A DNA stretch of 64,000 nt from assembly GCA_034401795.1 (NCBI GenBank), contig CM067371.1, positions 81,736,628 through 81,800,627 on the forward strand, written 5' to 3'. The notes below the pieces were generated by a model. That model worked only from the letters and a program-made list of their open reading frames with translations. It made no database searches and was not told the origin of the DNA. Position 1 is the stretch's first letter, and every line of letters starts with the position of its first letter. The stretch comes from Chaetoderma sp. LZ-2023a (lineage: Eukaryota; Mollusca; Caudofoveata; Chaetodermatida; Chaetodermatidae). Below are positions 9,411-20,989 of the stretch, in pieces. Both the position numbers and the translations under genes were made by a program.

Positions 9411-10689
9411 TATGTGACTGAAACAGTGGGGACATGCTTTCACCATTTCGCAGGTCCAATTAGAGAGGTGGTTCACCATACATTGACGGTTATTAAACTT
9501 ACGATGACAATCAGTACACATTATCTTCTGCGTAGCATCTGTAGAAGTACAAGATCCTTTATCAGAATAAGGTGTCTGACAACCACGACACAGCGCTGCG
9601 CATGAGTGATCATTACACCACGTATAGTAATTACATACCATAAGAAATGTGGCCATATACGTGATTAAGAATATATGATTATCACGTTCTGAATGCATAA
9701 GATTTTTGCACTGTAAACACGGGGAAGTGCTACCGAATAGGCATTCATGCGTTGACTCTGAGTAGACTTGAGTAGAAAATTGATTGCGAAAATGTTCCTG
9801 AAATTTGTTCCAATCAGTACTATTAATTTCGCGTTCAGGAATACAACAAGCTGTATGATATTCACGCGCAATGTGCGTCAAATATGTTTTATTATGTCTC
9901 AAATTAGTCCATTCATTTGCAGAGATTAATTTGTTCATTTTCTCAATAGATTTTATTCCTAAAAATATTCCTGCCACGAAACAGAATGGATATTCGGCAC
10001 GTACAGGTATAATACATGTTTTAATATGCATGTACGCATCTAAATCAGATGAATGTAAATTGAATAAATTTAAATGTCTAGAATCGATCGTATCATTTCG
10101 CCCACCTGGGTTGTAGTTCTCTACACGAAAAAAGTGAATTCAACACCGTCAGATAACCTACAATTAATATTTGACTGAATGACTTTTTCCACTGATTCTA
10201 AAATTATGTCGGGCGTAATTTCATTCCAATGCCTAAAACCCATCGCTATCGGCATTTCCAAAGAAGGGTGAATCAACTCGATTCTCACGTGATCATTCGG
10301 CTGAACAGTACTATATTTGCTATACATGTCAAGCAACGATTGAAAGACGCCTGACACGAAACTCAGAATGAGAAAGTGGTGTATCGGCTATAGGATAACC
10401 TTTAAAAGATACATTATATTCGGTACCTTCGAGATGAAACTTTTTACTGTGGTGTTTACGCACAGTCTCAACAGATATATAGTCGGTATTATCAAATACC
10501 GACCCTCCGATTTGAGCATGCTCACGACGAACGCATTGCAAATAACGATTAAGTAGATCATCTGTAAGCACTATATTCTCTGATATACATCGACTGATTT
10601 CATCAGTGATGCAACTAATTTCATCTGCCGAATAATTTTCATGCGTATCAATAAGAGTTTGATGAGTAGGAACATCGATGCGATAAGCG

Positions 10690-11080
10690 GAATCATTAGG
10701 AAGGCATGCTAAATCCAGAGATAAGTCATTAGCAGAAGAAGCAATACAGTCTGGAACTGGGACAACGTCAAATAAATTTAGGAAAGTGTCATTAGGAAGG
10801 CATGCTAAATCCAGAGATAGTTCATTAGCAGAAGGCACAATACAGTCAGGAACTGGCGCAGCATCAAATAAATTTAGGTCGGAATCATTAGGAAAGCATG
10901 CTAAATCCAGAGATAGTTCATTAGCAGAAGGCGCAATACAGTCAAGAAGGGATGCATCGTCAAATAAATTTACATCGTAATCATTAAGAAGGCATGCTAA
11001 ATTCTGAGATAGGTCATTAGCAGAAGGCGCAATACAGTCAGGAACTGGTGCAACATCAATTAAATTTAGATCATGTCCAT
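10690..11080 (-). repeat. 96-bp tandem repeats coding a 32-residue acidic motif
   Basis: Four consecutive copies of a 32-residue unit of the form L-N-L-F/I-D-x3-P-V-P-D-C-I-A-P-S-A-N-E-L-S-x-D-L-A-C-L-x-N-D within the polymerase leader. The period is a multiple of three and the frame is open through all copies, so the array grew under coding constraint or recently. Confidence 0.85.
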
Positions 11081-11555
11081 CGGTCGAATAATTAGGATCA
11101 ATTACGTCACAATCAGTATGAGGATAATTGAAAAATGATGATGGTGCGGTACTCAGATCAAGAATAGATAGTTCAGTTCTCATATGATCGGTTAGATCAT
11201 CAGTCGAAGCAGGTTGTGTAGGTATGATTACGTCATAATCATATAAATCATCTAAATAATTGAAAACATCAGCATCGGTATTCGTAATAGACAGTACAGG
11301 AACAGAGTTGACATCACTATCATTTACAGAACGTAATGCAATGTCGTTATGTTGATCAGATATGCGCGTTTGTGGAATTGTAAAGTCGGGTTCATATAAC
11401 ATAGAACCCAGATATAAAAGGTTATCCACATGTTCATCAGGTGATAAGGGTAGATCCATGTTTAATCTAGCGACATCAGAGTCACACATCTGCTGCAAAA
11501 TCACATTAACCACCGCTTCACATTCTTTAATTTCATCGCTTAAATTATCTGCCAT

Positions 11556-12011
11556 TTTGTGATATCTTTAACGCACACGTAATCCGAACTTTATTTTAAA
11601 ATGTAAAATCTACACTCTAAGATGTTTCTTTTAAAAAAGAACAAATATCGACAACGAACTAGACAGGCATGCTCTGCTTAAATACGCGCAGAGAACAACG
11701 CCATGCAGAGACCAGCCGGCCGCCATAGCATTCCTCCTCAGCCTCCTCCTCCTCCTCTCCGCTACTCATCAGCCTCCTCATAGACCTCCCTTATCAGACC
11801 ACCTCTTAAGCTCTATTTTACATCGTATTATCAGTCCACCTCTTAAAATCTATTATTTTTACCACATGGAGGGGCCACGGAGGGGATCGCGCGCCGCTAA
11901 GTTAAAACGTAAAATACCCAACCTTTAGGGGTTAAAATCTTCAGGACATACAACGGGGTTTTACCATGCGTCACATATACTAAATATAGATTCTCAAGTG
12001 TGCGAATATAG
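11556..12011. other. 5' flank of the polymerase gene
   Basis: No gene seen. A CCT-rich tract (about 11,728-11,800) and GC-rich sequence around 11,865-11,895 (GGGGCCACGG, GCGCGCCGC) stand out from the AT-rich surroundings. This is the expected promoter side of the minus-strand polymerase transcript. Confidence 0.4.
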
Positions 12012-12180
12012 ACGTCATTGTTCTCAAATCTCTAAATCACGGGTGGGTGATCGCCATTGTTCTCAAAAACGTGTGCGGCCGATCACCATTGTTCTTCCTT
12101 TGTGAGCGAACGATCGCCATTGTTGTGCGTACGATCGCCATTGTTCTCAAAGACCTCCTGCTGAGAAGAACAATAACGAT
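12012..12180. repeat. Short direct repeats of GATCGCCATTGTTCTCAAA type
   Basis: Five direct copies of a motif centred on CGATCGCCATTGTTCT (near 12,012, 12,048, 12,078, 12,112 and 12,133), spaced 21-37 bp apart, plus one inverted copy (GAACAATAACGATCGAC) near 12,167. The spacing is too irregular for CRISPR. The array may mark the right terminus of the Polinton, since terminal inverted repeats with internal subrepeats are common there. Confidence 0.65.
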
Positions 12181-12469
12181 CGACGGCACCCATTACTACT
12201 AGTCTTTGCGTTATCGTTTATAAATAGTTGCAAAACACAACAAAGCGAAAAGCTATCGGTTTGTGACCATTTTGTTATCTGCAATTTAGGAGCTCAAACA
12301 TTCATATTTCAGCGTGGGAACCATGATTTCCATATTCATCAAGTCCGAATTATGTTAAATAACTAGGTTCCCAAAGTTTCCCTAAGATGCCCGTTAAAAA
12401 AACTGTTTCAGAATTCTCTACTAGTCTATTAATGTTAACCTGTTGACCTCCGAAGTTACATAATCTAAA

Positions 12470-12600
12470 TTCTCAAAACAAACGTACTTGTACGCTGTTG
12501 AATGTTTTGAACATGTTTTGACAGTAATCTATGGCTGCCATAGGTATCAACAGCGCCAAATCAAAGTTTCAAAATACTCACCAGAATATTGATTAAAATG
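12470..12600. repeat. Hairpin repeat family A, degenerate copy
   Basis: Inverted arms around TATGGCTGCCATA, with GTTGAATGTTTTGAA on one side and AGTTTCAAAATACTCACC on the other. Confidence 0.6.
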
Positions 12601-13689
12601 TGTGACTTTTTCTCTCAAGTTCGGAGGGTTAGGGCTACGGTTATAGTAAATACTGCTGACCTGGACAGCTGTTTATATATATAACGTGGTTAACTAGAAA
12701 ATCTACTGAGGATACCACGTGGCGCATACAGTCTGGTGCCAGTATGAATACTGAAGGAACTGGGTCAACAAATTACAGAAAATGTTTACACTGAACGTAT
12801 CCATCACTGAACGCTGAAATACCTGGCCAAACAACGAAAGAAACCATTTACAGTTTTAGTACTATTCGGTTTAATAGCTTGAAGCTACTTTGGCAGGGAG
12901 CTGGTGTTGCATGGCAGCAACAGCTCCCAGTCAGATTAGCCTCAAACTATTCACCATCGTGCCATTGAGATAACCGGGACCACCGGGTTTGACGCGTTAA
13001 AACAAGTTATTAACTGCTTTTTGAAGATGAGCGTCAACCCGCGCTCTTGACACAAATGTGTAGTCGGTGCTGGGCATAGAAATCTTACTATTGTATATGA
13101 TTCACTATGGCTCTGGGGCAAGGTATACACTCAGGCAAACGCATATTTGTGAGGTAATAAATGAGGCATGATGTAATTGAGAAGAATTTGTGCATGTTGA
13201 TGGTACCTGGACGGTCTACATATGGTAGGAACTGGTGGCGGTGGCGAGGGGCATAGCCCCCAGGTTTTGCCTCTTTCATAGTGTATCTCCATGGCGTCCC
13301 TATAGCTTTTAGCCCACCCATACTGCAGGGCCTTCACAGGTCCAAGTACCCTCCTACACCCTTGGTCTAGTAATTAGCCCAACAGGGTCGATCATGGGTA
13401 TGAAAGTTGTGGCTGGAGTTTGAGCGTGCAGCGGCGTGGGAACTGGCATGCATGCTGGTGTGTATATCTGCATGTGTGTAAGTGCACACATGTGCGCGTG
13501 TAATTTAGATAGAACATACACCGAATCAGTAGAATAGAAACACATTATGGCACAGGATGTAAAAGCAACCATGCCATATAATATACGGATGCAGGTCATG
13601 GCCTGTCAGAATGTAGGCATTTTAGCCTGGAAAATCAACGGGATTACCTCAAGAGAGCGTATACATCTCCCTACGGGGAAGGAAATATG
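12601..13689. other. Intergenic DNA with a second family A remnant
   Basis: A degenerate hairpin (CAGGGAGCTGGTGTTGCATGG, then CAGCAACAGCTCCCAGTCAG) lies at about 12,870-12,955. Otherwise I see no gene. Two short overlapping minus-strand frames near 13,090-13,340 are not recognisable. Confidence 0.5.
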
Positions 13690-13865
13690 CTAAAATACAT
13701 CCTACAGTACAGCTCATAAATATGTCATAATGTTTCCAAAACAAAAACAGGAAAAAGCAGCAATGTCTTCCAATTCAATTATGTTCAAAATATTTAACAG
13801 TGTAGGTTTTATTTTGTTTTGGAAACTTCATAAATTATTTCTGAGCTGTACTGTGTTTTTCTAAA
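13690..13865. repeat. Hairpin repeat family B, deleted copy
   Basis: Bounded by CAGTACAGCTCATAAATA and its inverse ATTTCTGAGCTGTACTG, with inner TTTCCAAAACAAAA and TTTTGTTTTGGAAA arms. The centre retains only AGCAATGTCTTCCAATTC, so one inner arm has been lost. Confidence 0.75.
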
Positions 13866-14399
13866 TGTTCTGCCGCACCAGCGATGTCGTTTCTACACGG
13901 CTTGGCGATGTAAGTCTTTGAAAGATTAATTTATCTTCATCTGCGGATATTAACAGCTGTCAGGGATCCTCTTGTATGTACGTGCCCACAATTCCCGCCC
14001 GCATGGAGTGCATTTCCCCATACTCTTGAACTATGCGAAGTGGTTCGCATCAAACCATTTTCACATGTTCATGAGAAGATTGTTAAAGTTTTTGGTAAAA
14101 AATAATCGTATTCCTTATGGGCACGGCATTGCTGAAAGCTGTTGCATTCATAGATCGCAACAACTTCCATCTGAGTTACTTATGGAATGAATATGAGTAA
14201 TTCAGAGCGAAAACAAGCGGTAGCCGTGTCATGTCTACGTATAGTCCTAGGCGTGGTTGGTGCAAGTTCCCAGTTGTTATGAAATCTGATACAAAAACGG
14301 AAAGCCACAGCTGGCGTTGAGACGTCTTTTAAAGAAATTCGAGAAAATGAGAAAGTATGCGAAATATCTCCTCACTTTCTTTATTGAGTTTAGACTACA

Positions 14400-14640
14400 T
14401 ATGTACAGTACAGCGCAGAAATAAAAAGAAAAACAAAATAGAACGTACTGTTGAATATTTCGATCATAATCGGATTTGAAGACATTGCTTCCTGAGGCGG
14501 TATGAGGCAGCATGAGGCAGCAGTGTCTTCCAATCCAATTATGATCGAAATATTCCACATACCATTTCTTACTAACATGTTTCTGATTTTTTGTTTTGGA
14601 AGCGCGTTAGATTATTTAGGAGCAGTACTGTACTCTATCA
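14400..14640. repeat. Hairpin repeat family B, fuller copy
   Basis: Outer TACAGTACAGC ends and inner arms GAATATTTCGATCATAATCG and TTATGATCGAAATATTCCA, meeting at GGAAGACATTGCTTCCTGAG-type sequence. It is roughly 240 bp and palindromic at two nested levels, with no coding capacity, so it is MITE-like. Confidence 0.75.
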
Positions 14641-14894
14641 GCCTGTCAAATTGCCGAGATGGTACAGCGTCTGGTTTCTTTAGCTGTATAATTTGGAAGA
14701 CGTAGTTTACGTTTTTCTAAGTACCAGTTCCCCGAGACAGATATGACGCCATGCGCATCTGCTTTCTGTAGTTTTCTATTTTCCCGGCGTGTTGCTGTGT
14801 TCAAACAATTTCTCGGAATGGGCTGGTAATCTGAAGACCATCTGGAAAAGCTTGTCAATATGCAGACATACATACCTTGCGTATTAATAGCGCG

Positions 14895-15140
14895 ATCGGT
14901 TTCTAGCTACGCGCCGCCTATTTCCAGCTAAGCCCTACCATACCACCCCCATCCCACCGCGGGTTGGAATCGATTCGAAACACTGAAACCTGAATTCCCA
15001 GAATCGAAATTTCAAGGTAACTATGCAGGTAAATTGTTGAATATTTTGAAACTAATTTGACTATAAGATTTTCTAAATATGGGCCTGTTCTGGTTTCCCT
15101 AAGCTGGTCATTGAAAACAACTGTCATCATGTCTGGGAGC
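14895..15140. repeat. Hairpin repeat family A, partial copy
   Basis: Starts TTTCTAGCTACGCGCCGCC, passes through a GGAATCGATTCGAAAC stretch and the AAATTGTTGAATATTTTGAA arm, then breaks off into other sequence near 15,060-15,140. Confidence 0.65.
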
Positions 15141-15455
15141 TGTTACTACCACAGGCAGCAACAGATCCCAGAGCGTCTGAGATCTGCTCTTAGTGACCAT
15201 CCTAGGGAAACTAGAATGGACACACTAGTTCGAACATTGTCTCTTAATTCAGGTATCAGTCGATATGTCTTCTGGGTCCTTAGAAACAGGTAAGTGAAAT
15301 TTCAGGAGGGAATTCAACTATCGATCTTAAAGAATTACCACAATAGTCTGGCTCCAACAGATATATGTAGATGCAGTCTTGAATCGGGACAATGTTCGCA
15401 TGTATTTGATTAAATAAATCATATTTGATTAACTAAATCTAGGGCAAACTAAAAA

Positions 15456-15680
15456 TTGAGAATCTCTATGAATGAATCCAAAACAGAGTTCATCCACATA
15501 TACATATTGACAAAGCAAGAAATTAAAGAAATTGACGATCCACTTCGTGGCGGCGAATCGTGGAGGAAAAGTAAAATCCTGGGCTCACTGCTTTGTAGTA
15601 CTGCTGACATTGCTGTACGCTGCATCATGGGGAACATAGCTGGCAAGTCCTTCTGGAAGCTATGGATTCGCAGATGAAAG
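15456..15680 (+). pseudogene. LINE reverse transcriptase C-terminal fragment
   Basis: Open frame of 73 codons. It contains TEFIHIYILTKQEIKEIDDP, then LRGGESWRKSKILGSLLCST and DIAVRCIMGNIAGKSFWKLW. The R-G-x-E-x-W-R-x3-K-x-L-G-S-L-L segment is the thumb or connection region that follows the RT palm in CR1/RTE/L2-type non-LTR retrotransposons of molluscs. The upstream catalytic FADD region is absent, so this is a truncated relic. It is not evidently from the LINE at 35-40 kb, whose homologous part is deleted and cannot be compared. Confidence 0.7.
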
Positions 15681-15950
15681 ATGCCCTTGACAAAAAGACA
15701 ACATTTGTAAGCGATTTTGAATTCGAAATTTGGTGAAAAAAGACTAAAATTGGTTCGCGTTGCTCCCTGGGGCTGGAAGGATAAGGCATAGCTAGACTAC
15801 TGCAGTACAACTGATAAATAAGTTAACATGTTTCACAAACAAAAACACAAACATGATTGTTGGAACACTTCGGTGTAAGGAATGTTTTGTTGAATATTTT
15901 CACCATAATTATATTGGAAGACATTGCTGCCTAAACCAGTACTGTATGGT
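15681..15950. repeat. Hairpin repeat family B, half copy
   Basis: ACTGCAGTACAACTGATAAAT, then TTTCACAAACAAAAAC and TTGAATATTTTCACCATAAT, ending at GGAAGACATTGCTGCCTAA. The second arm is missing. Confidence 0.6.
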
Positions 15951-17900
15951 AATCTTCATAGATCTCTTCTCTGAATTATATTCTTAAACGGCCACCTACT
16001 AAGGCACCGAGAGACGCTAATGGTCATCTACATTCCACATATAGGCATAGTTAAATAAGGTGCATGCCAATGATGTGTATGCTGACCATCGCTTGCAGGT
16101 AATTCATCCAATGACCAGAATGACCAAGAAGTCGTACTTTTCTTGAGTGTTCAGAGAATTTTTGAAGACTCGAGCGGATTTCTACCTTATTGCCACCTTA
16201 TATTACTACATAGAGAGCAGTGTCATAATTAACTACACACATTCCTCCAATTCATTAACTCATCACGTTCCTTAAATGACAAACACGTATTGAGGTTGTT
16301 TGGGATCATAGCTGACATCTATACGCTTGTTGCAAAGTCTGTGCATTCGGTGTAATTAAGACAGTGTGTGAAATCCAGCTTAAATATTTGTGTAGCTTGC
16401 AAAAACAGTGTAACTCCCTCAGGTGCGTTAAGATGGGTCGATTAAGCTTGTTTACTGCTATGTTAAAGAGGAACACGCGATTTGTATAAATATTGACATA
16501 GATGAGAGTGTTTTAAACAGACTATCCAAAGACTTGTTAGCGAGTATGCCGTGGCATGTCGCACCTATAAATCAACAAGAACAACAACAACAACAACGAC
16601 AAATAGTGCAAGAGTATGTGTACACCAGTGTGATTTTACTGCAGAAACTATGCAACATATTCAGATATAAGATCTTTTAGATAGCATAGCAACAATGTTA
16701 CTACGCTGTCACGGAGACAGTTTTCCAAAATCGTTAGAATTTTCGGATAAATTGCAATCGAGGTATCCATTCTTATGTTTCTAACTAACACGTTTAAAAT
16801 GCAAAAAATAACAAAGTGTAATTCGCTATTCAGAAGAAATATGCATTCAGATTTACAAAAAATACTCATTTTCTATTCCGATATAACTGCATCTATGTTT
16901 GGCACATCCCCCCTCCCCCCTAATCATGACATTGAGTGTGATGTCTATACTCGTATCTCCCACAATGTTTATTCTTTCAAAAAAGGTAAATTTATTCAAA
17001 GGGCACTAAGATTTATTTCCCTCGAGAAATACATAATATGCCATCTAGGAAAACCTAGATTTTAACATTTTTCCAGGGGAGGTCCCCCCCCCCCTGGACC
17101 CCTCACATTTACGGGAGTGGATACCACAATATGTTCCCCAACCAACATTTAATTCCGGCGCCACCGATGTTTCGCACCCTCATCCTCATCATCATCATAA
17201 CGCACACCACCGTCGTCAGTGGCGACGCGGCTGGATAAGTCAGTGCATCTCAAAGCAGCTTTTTGAACAACATCCCTTGTACGCATTGAGACATACCTAT
17301 TCCTCTAGTACAGATACCACGTGTATATGTGCCGTCGTCGGGGTTATGGATTGGACACGCAGTAGCAGCCAATATAGGGGGCAGATTTTGCTTTTCTGCC
17401 TCAATCTAGAAAAAAAATCTGTTAGCTAGCAGACCACTTTATAAACCCTGTGATGAGGAAATACAGGGACTATGCCGAGGTATATAAACATGTACGTTTA
17501 CCGATAGTATATCTTCAGAATATGACACTGTGGCACACATTCTGTTAAAATCATACAGGATATTACCATAACACGTGTTTCTGTACTAAAAGCTACAATG
17601 ATGAGACAAACAACGACGACAGCGATGACAGCTACAGCAGCTATCAAACGCCACCTACTGTCAATGACAATACAAGCAACACTGACGGTGACGGAGATGA
17701 ACATAACGACGAAGACGACGACGACGACGAGCACTGTGTTTCACATTATACTGGGTGTATTACTCGCTTACATGTGCGAATAAATACGTGCCAAATTGTG
17801 TATGAATATGTAGTTCAACATTTATGGCATGTGTGATTTGATATTAAAGCGCAGTTTTGCACTGACATTGTCTTAATAACGAAATTACTTAGATCACTTA
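15951..17900. other. Intergenic or intronic DNA, no gene seen
   Basis: Short CAA/ACA runs at 16,578-16,600, a C-run at 17,083-17,093, and TCATCATC-rich and GACGAC-rich runs at 17,180-17,200 and 17,700-17,732. No frame or splice pattern that I can support. Confidence 0.4.
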
Positions 17901-17914
17901 TTCATTAATCTGCA

Positions 17915-17916
17915 TC

Positions 17917-17947
<31 letters not shown>

Positions 17948-18000
17948 ATGAATGAATGATCGATCGACCGACTGACCGATCGATCGATCGATTGATTTGC
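17915..18000. repeat. (TGAT)n / (CGAT)n microsatellite
   Basis: Imperfect tetranucleotide array that passes from TGAT through TGAA and CGAC to CGAT. Confidence 0.85.
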
Positions 18001-18164
18001 AGTTTCGCTCAAGATCGCTTAACATGACACATTCGCGGAGAATTTACTCCCCGTTCCATCGCAAGACGACAACTTATTTATAATGGAGGAATACGATCTG
18101 TCACTCAAGTATGTGGCGTCATAATCAGATACGTCATTAGTTGGCTGTCATCACAATCAACGTG

Positions 18165-18240
18165 ACGTAATGACGACGGCGACTACGACGACGGCGACGA
18201 CGACGGCGGCGGCGGCGAAGACGAAGACGATGACGACAAC
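18165..18240. repeat. (GAC)n / (GGC)n trinucleotide array
   Basis: Imperfect GAC, GGC and GAA triplets over about 70 bp. Confidence 0.8.
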
Positions 18241-18244
18241 TTGT

Positions 18245-19150
18245 TGTAGTCCCTCTCACGGTCGGCACGTCCCCTGGAATAATTGAAAAAATAAGAGGCA
18301 ATGAAAAACCATTTCCTAAGTTTTGAGCGATAAACCACCCGTATCAGTGCATATGTTTCGCAAATGGAGCGAATTTAGTAGTTCACAAGACGGGAGCAAA
18401 GCCATCCCCTTTAAAACTTGACCACCAAGTGCCACTGATATTACAGAAGAAAAAACCTATCAGCAGCAATCTCACAATAACGATGGTGTTGATGACTACG
18501 ACAACAATCTAGATATCAACATACAGCTAATTGTGATATAGTATTTAACAAGATTACAGTATTTGAGGCTTTTCATGTCGTCATTCTATTAATTCCAAGA
18601 TTTTGAAATCATCAAAATAAATTTTGAGCACATCAGTCATCGGGACGATATCATTTTACTGAACAAATACACAGGTTCTCCTAAATAATCAAATTAACCG
18701 ATCTCACGTTGTTTGACCTCGGAACGACCTGTACTTGCAATAAGGCGCTGTCGGCACCATGGAAGGTCAGGTCACTTACCAGAGATACGCTAGTGAGAAT
18801 CTGTGATGATATATTATCGTGATGGTAATCTCACCTCTATCTCGCACCACCCTGATTTAATCCCCACCTCTGGTCCAGTCCTCTCTTTCATTCGAGTCTA
18901 GCGAGTGTCTACTTAATTCTCAGCATGAAATTTTCATTAGCAGAGATATGTCTAAATGATGTTCGTTTTGGAAGACGTGTTGACATAGGCGGTTGTTATC
19001 GAGAAACAGCTTTCAGCAACGCCATTTTAAATAAAACATCAGTTGTCTTTCCATAGTTTTTACAAAACCCTACACACAGTATTGCACAATAATAACTTTA
19101 AATGTCTCCAAAGCAAAATAAAACGCACTGTTCAATATTTTGAACATAAT
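18245..19150. other. Intergenic DNA, no gene seen
   Basis: Nothing recognisable apart from a family B outer arm at about 19,060-19,140 (GTCTCCAAAGCAAAATAAAA, then TTCAATATTTTGAACATAAT). Confidence 0.4.
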
Positions 19151-19540
19151 TAACCTTTCCAGAGTATCCATCCATCGTCTGACTTTGTATGACGTCATAA
19201 TCAGCGCAGTGCGTGTATGATGACGGCACAATCATTACGTCACAAAGGGTTCCATATAGACCGTCATCAAATCTCAAATACTCCGACACGTTGTATGAAT
19301 TGTATGTCTTTGTAATTCTTTGCTATTTAATAAACATGCTGTTGAATAATTTGAAACTAATTTGACTGGGCGCTGTTGCTGCCATGGGCAAAATATTCAA
19401 CAGCTTACCTGTGTAGTTTTTTGGAAATTGATAGTCAGGGTGTTCAGAGATCGATCGATCCCAATACGAGCAAGGTGTGGGTGGAGCTTAGCTAGAGATG
19501 GGGGGGGTGGGGGCATAGCTAAAACCGGAAAGGTCCATTG
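19150..19540 (-). repeat. Hairpin repeat family A, nearly full copy, inverse orientation
   Basis: Contains the paired sites TATGACGTCATAATC and ATCATTACGTCACAAAG, the TTTAATAAACATGCTGTTGA junction, one arm ACTAATTTGACTGGGCGCTG, and the GATCGATCGATCCC and GGAGCTTAGCTAGAGATG end. The second hairpin arm is shortened to CAAAATATTCAACAGC. It is close to the copy at 52,025-52,420, including CAAAGGGTTCCATATAGACC. Confidence 0.8.
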
Positions 19541-19685
19541 AATTGGAAGACAGGCAGAAATGTCTTCCAAGCTAATTACGGCCAAAATATTCAGCAAAAC
19601 ATTTCTTACTAACTAACAAGTTCTGTTTTTATTCGTGTGTTGGAAACGCGTTAACTCGTTAATCAGTAGTACCGTACCACATGCG
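19541..19685. repeat. Hairpin repeat family B, one side
   Basis: Begins GAATTGGAAGACAGGCAGAA and continues GCCAAAATATTCAGC and GTGTTGGAAACGCGTTAACT, joined directly to the family A copy. Confidence 0.6.
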
Positions 19686-19989
19686 AGATACTGTGATGAA
19701 AATAGTGAATCAATTACTCGACTCGGAATTTCAACATTTCCTGGTGGCGGGAAAATGATTAAACACCCGCACGGTTAGATCTGCTGGCTGCTGACCTGTC
19801 ATCTGGTCTCATCACCGTAGAGATGTATCGCACCTACACACCCGGCTAATCATTTATCAATCCGTCGGTCAAGAGCGGTCAATGAGGGCCATTTCTCATT
19901 TTGGAATGTTAAATGTTTGACAGACTGCCACCGGAATATGACCAAAGCACAGGAAGTTAAGAACACTTCTATCTGCCCCGGGGCTGGAT

Positions 19990-20112
19990 GGGTAGTGGGG
20001 TGGGGTGGGGTGGGGTGGAGGGGTGTGTGCATTTAACAGTACTCGGCATGATATCTAAGAGACATCCGCCCTTATTTTGCAGCGTCATTTTATTAGTTTC
20101 AGCCACCTTGCC

Positions 20113-20162
<50 letters not shown>

Positions 20163-20245
20163 CGACGACGACGGGGGACGACGACGACAACAATAATGGC
20201 GAGGACGCCGCCGCCGCCGACGACGACGACGGCGGCAGCAGCAGT
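19990..20245. repeat. (GGGGT)n, (CAA)n and (GAC)n microsatellite cluster
   Basis: GGGGT units at about 19,996-20,021, roughly sixteen CAA units at 20,113-20,162, then GAC and GCC triplets to 20,240. Long open frames here on both strands are by-products of the triplets. Confidence 0.9.
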
Positions 20246-20910
20246 AGTAGTAAACGTACTGTCTGCCAACATACAATACCATTAGCTGTAGATGTCAGCA
20301 ATCGCGTGTCTTCAATAGATAGCGTGACTAATTGACTGTCGAGAGGCGGACTAAAGCTGTGATGGAAAACTTGTATACTGTCACACTTTCCTTATTATCT
20401 TAAATTTTGTCAAAGAAAGCTACTTTCACAAAAGTTTAACAGGAAATTATAAACTCTCTGTCTAAGTCAGATGGTTTTCAAAATATTCAGCGGCCGACAC
20501 TATATACAGGTGGTCTCATAACACAAGGCACTTGATTTTGAATATGACGTTTGGAGTCAAAAGATGGTGTTTTTAAGACAGGTGGTCTTACGGCCACCTG
20601 TCTTAAAAAACCAGCACATTTGGCCTCAAAAGTCAGGTGGTTTCTCTCTAGGGTAGGTTTGGCAGTGAGTTAATCAACCTCTATTATACATCGCCCGTGT
20701 GTTTATTTTGCTTGGGTTCTAGGTTCTCTAATCCCATATGGGTTGACCCTAACCAGAACATTTGGAGCCACGACCGTGGTTAATGGGCCGGCCTCGTGTA
20801 TGGCAGATGTGATCAAAGCACGTTTCTGCAAATTATCGAAATGAATACGCTAAAAGAACATCGAAAGTGATGAGAAATGTTGGAAGATAGATGGATTGTG
20901 GTGGGTGGGG
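20246..20910. other. Intergenic DNA with short local inverted repeat
   Basis: At about 20,565-20,610, TTTTTAAGACAGGTGGTCTT is followed by its near-inverse CCACCTGTCTTAAAAAACC, a hairpin of about 20-bp arms. No gene seen. Confidence 0.5.
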
Positions 20911-20917
20911 GAGAAAC

Positions 20918-20923
20918 ACACGC

Positions 20924-20954
<31 letters not shown>

Positions 20955-20985
20955 TGTGTGTGTGTGTGTGTGTGAGGGAGAGAGG
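20918..20985. repeat. (TGCG)n(TG)n microsatellite
   Basis: Compound array of TGCG units followed by TG units and a GA-rich tail. Confidence 0.9.
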
Positions 20986-20989
20986 AGAG

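Larger units (their letters stand above)
8045..11555 (-). pseudogene. Protein-primed DNA polymerase B, N-terminal and exonuclease half
   Basis: A run of frames in one orientation. 10329-11555 (408 codons) has a long acidic leader with 32-residue repeats, then the start of the Polinton PolB N-terminus (FHLEGTEYNVSFKGYPIADT). 10121-10357 continues it (VFQSLLDMYS, NDHVRIELIHPSL). 9351-10031 has the conserved Cys/His region (CTDCHRKFNN, CPHCFSHIRK). 9031-9387 has exonuclease motif I (IIYDTETYL). 8503-9003 has motif II (VIAHNARAYDSLLLL) and motif III (IEYCNDDVTVLW). 8122-8469 has the IMLAGACNAAYRTLW and GVQKICGHYVDG segments. A final shifted fragment at 8045-8129 matches the segment after that. 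Frameshifts or stops separate each part, one caused by a 26-bp duplication at 9,359-9,410. The polymerase core is missing. The leader repeats are unusual for the family. Confidence 0.85.

Noticed and set aside
12012..12180. Possible CRISPR array
   Set aside because: Repeats are imperfect with 21-37-bp irregular spacing and one is inverted; context is an animal genome.
14277..15293. Several 60-90-codon frames
   Set aside because: They run across palindromic repeat copies in both directions and have no domain.
19969..20335. Open frames of over 100 codons on both strands
   Set aside because: Produced by CAA, GAC and GGC triplet arrays; low-complexity peptides only.
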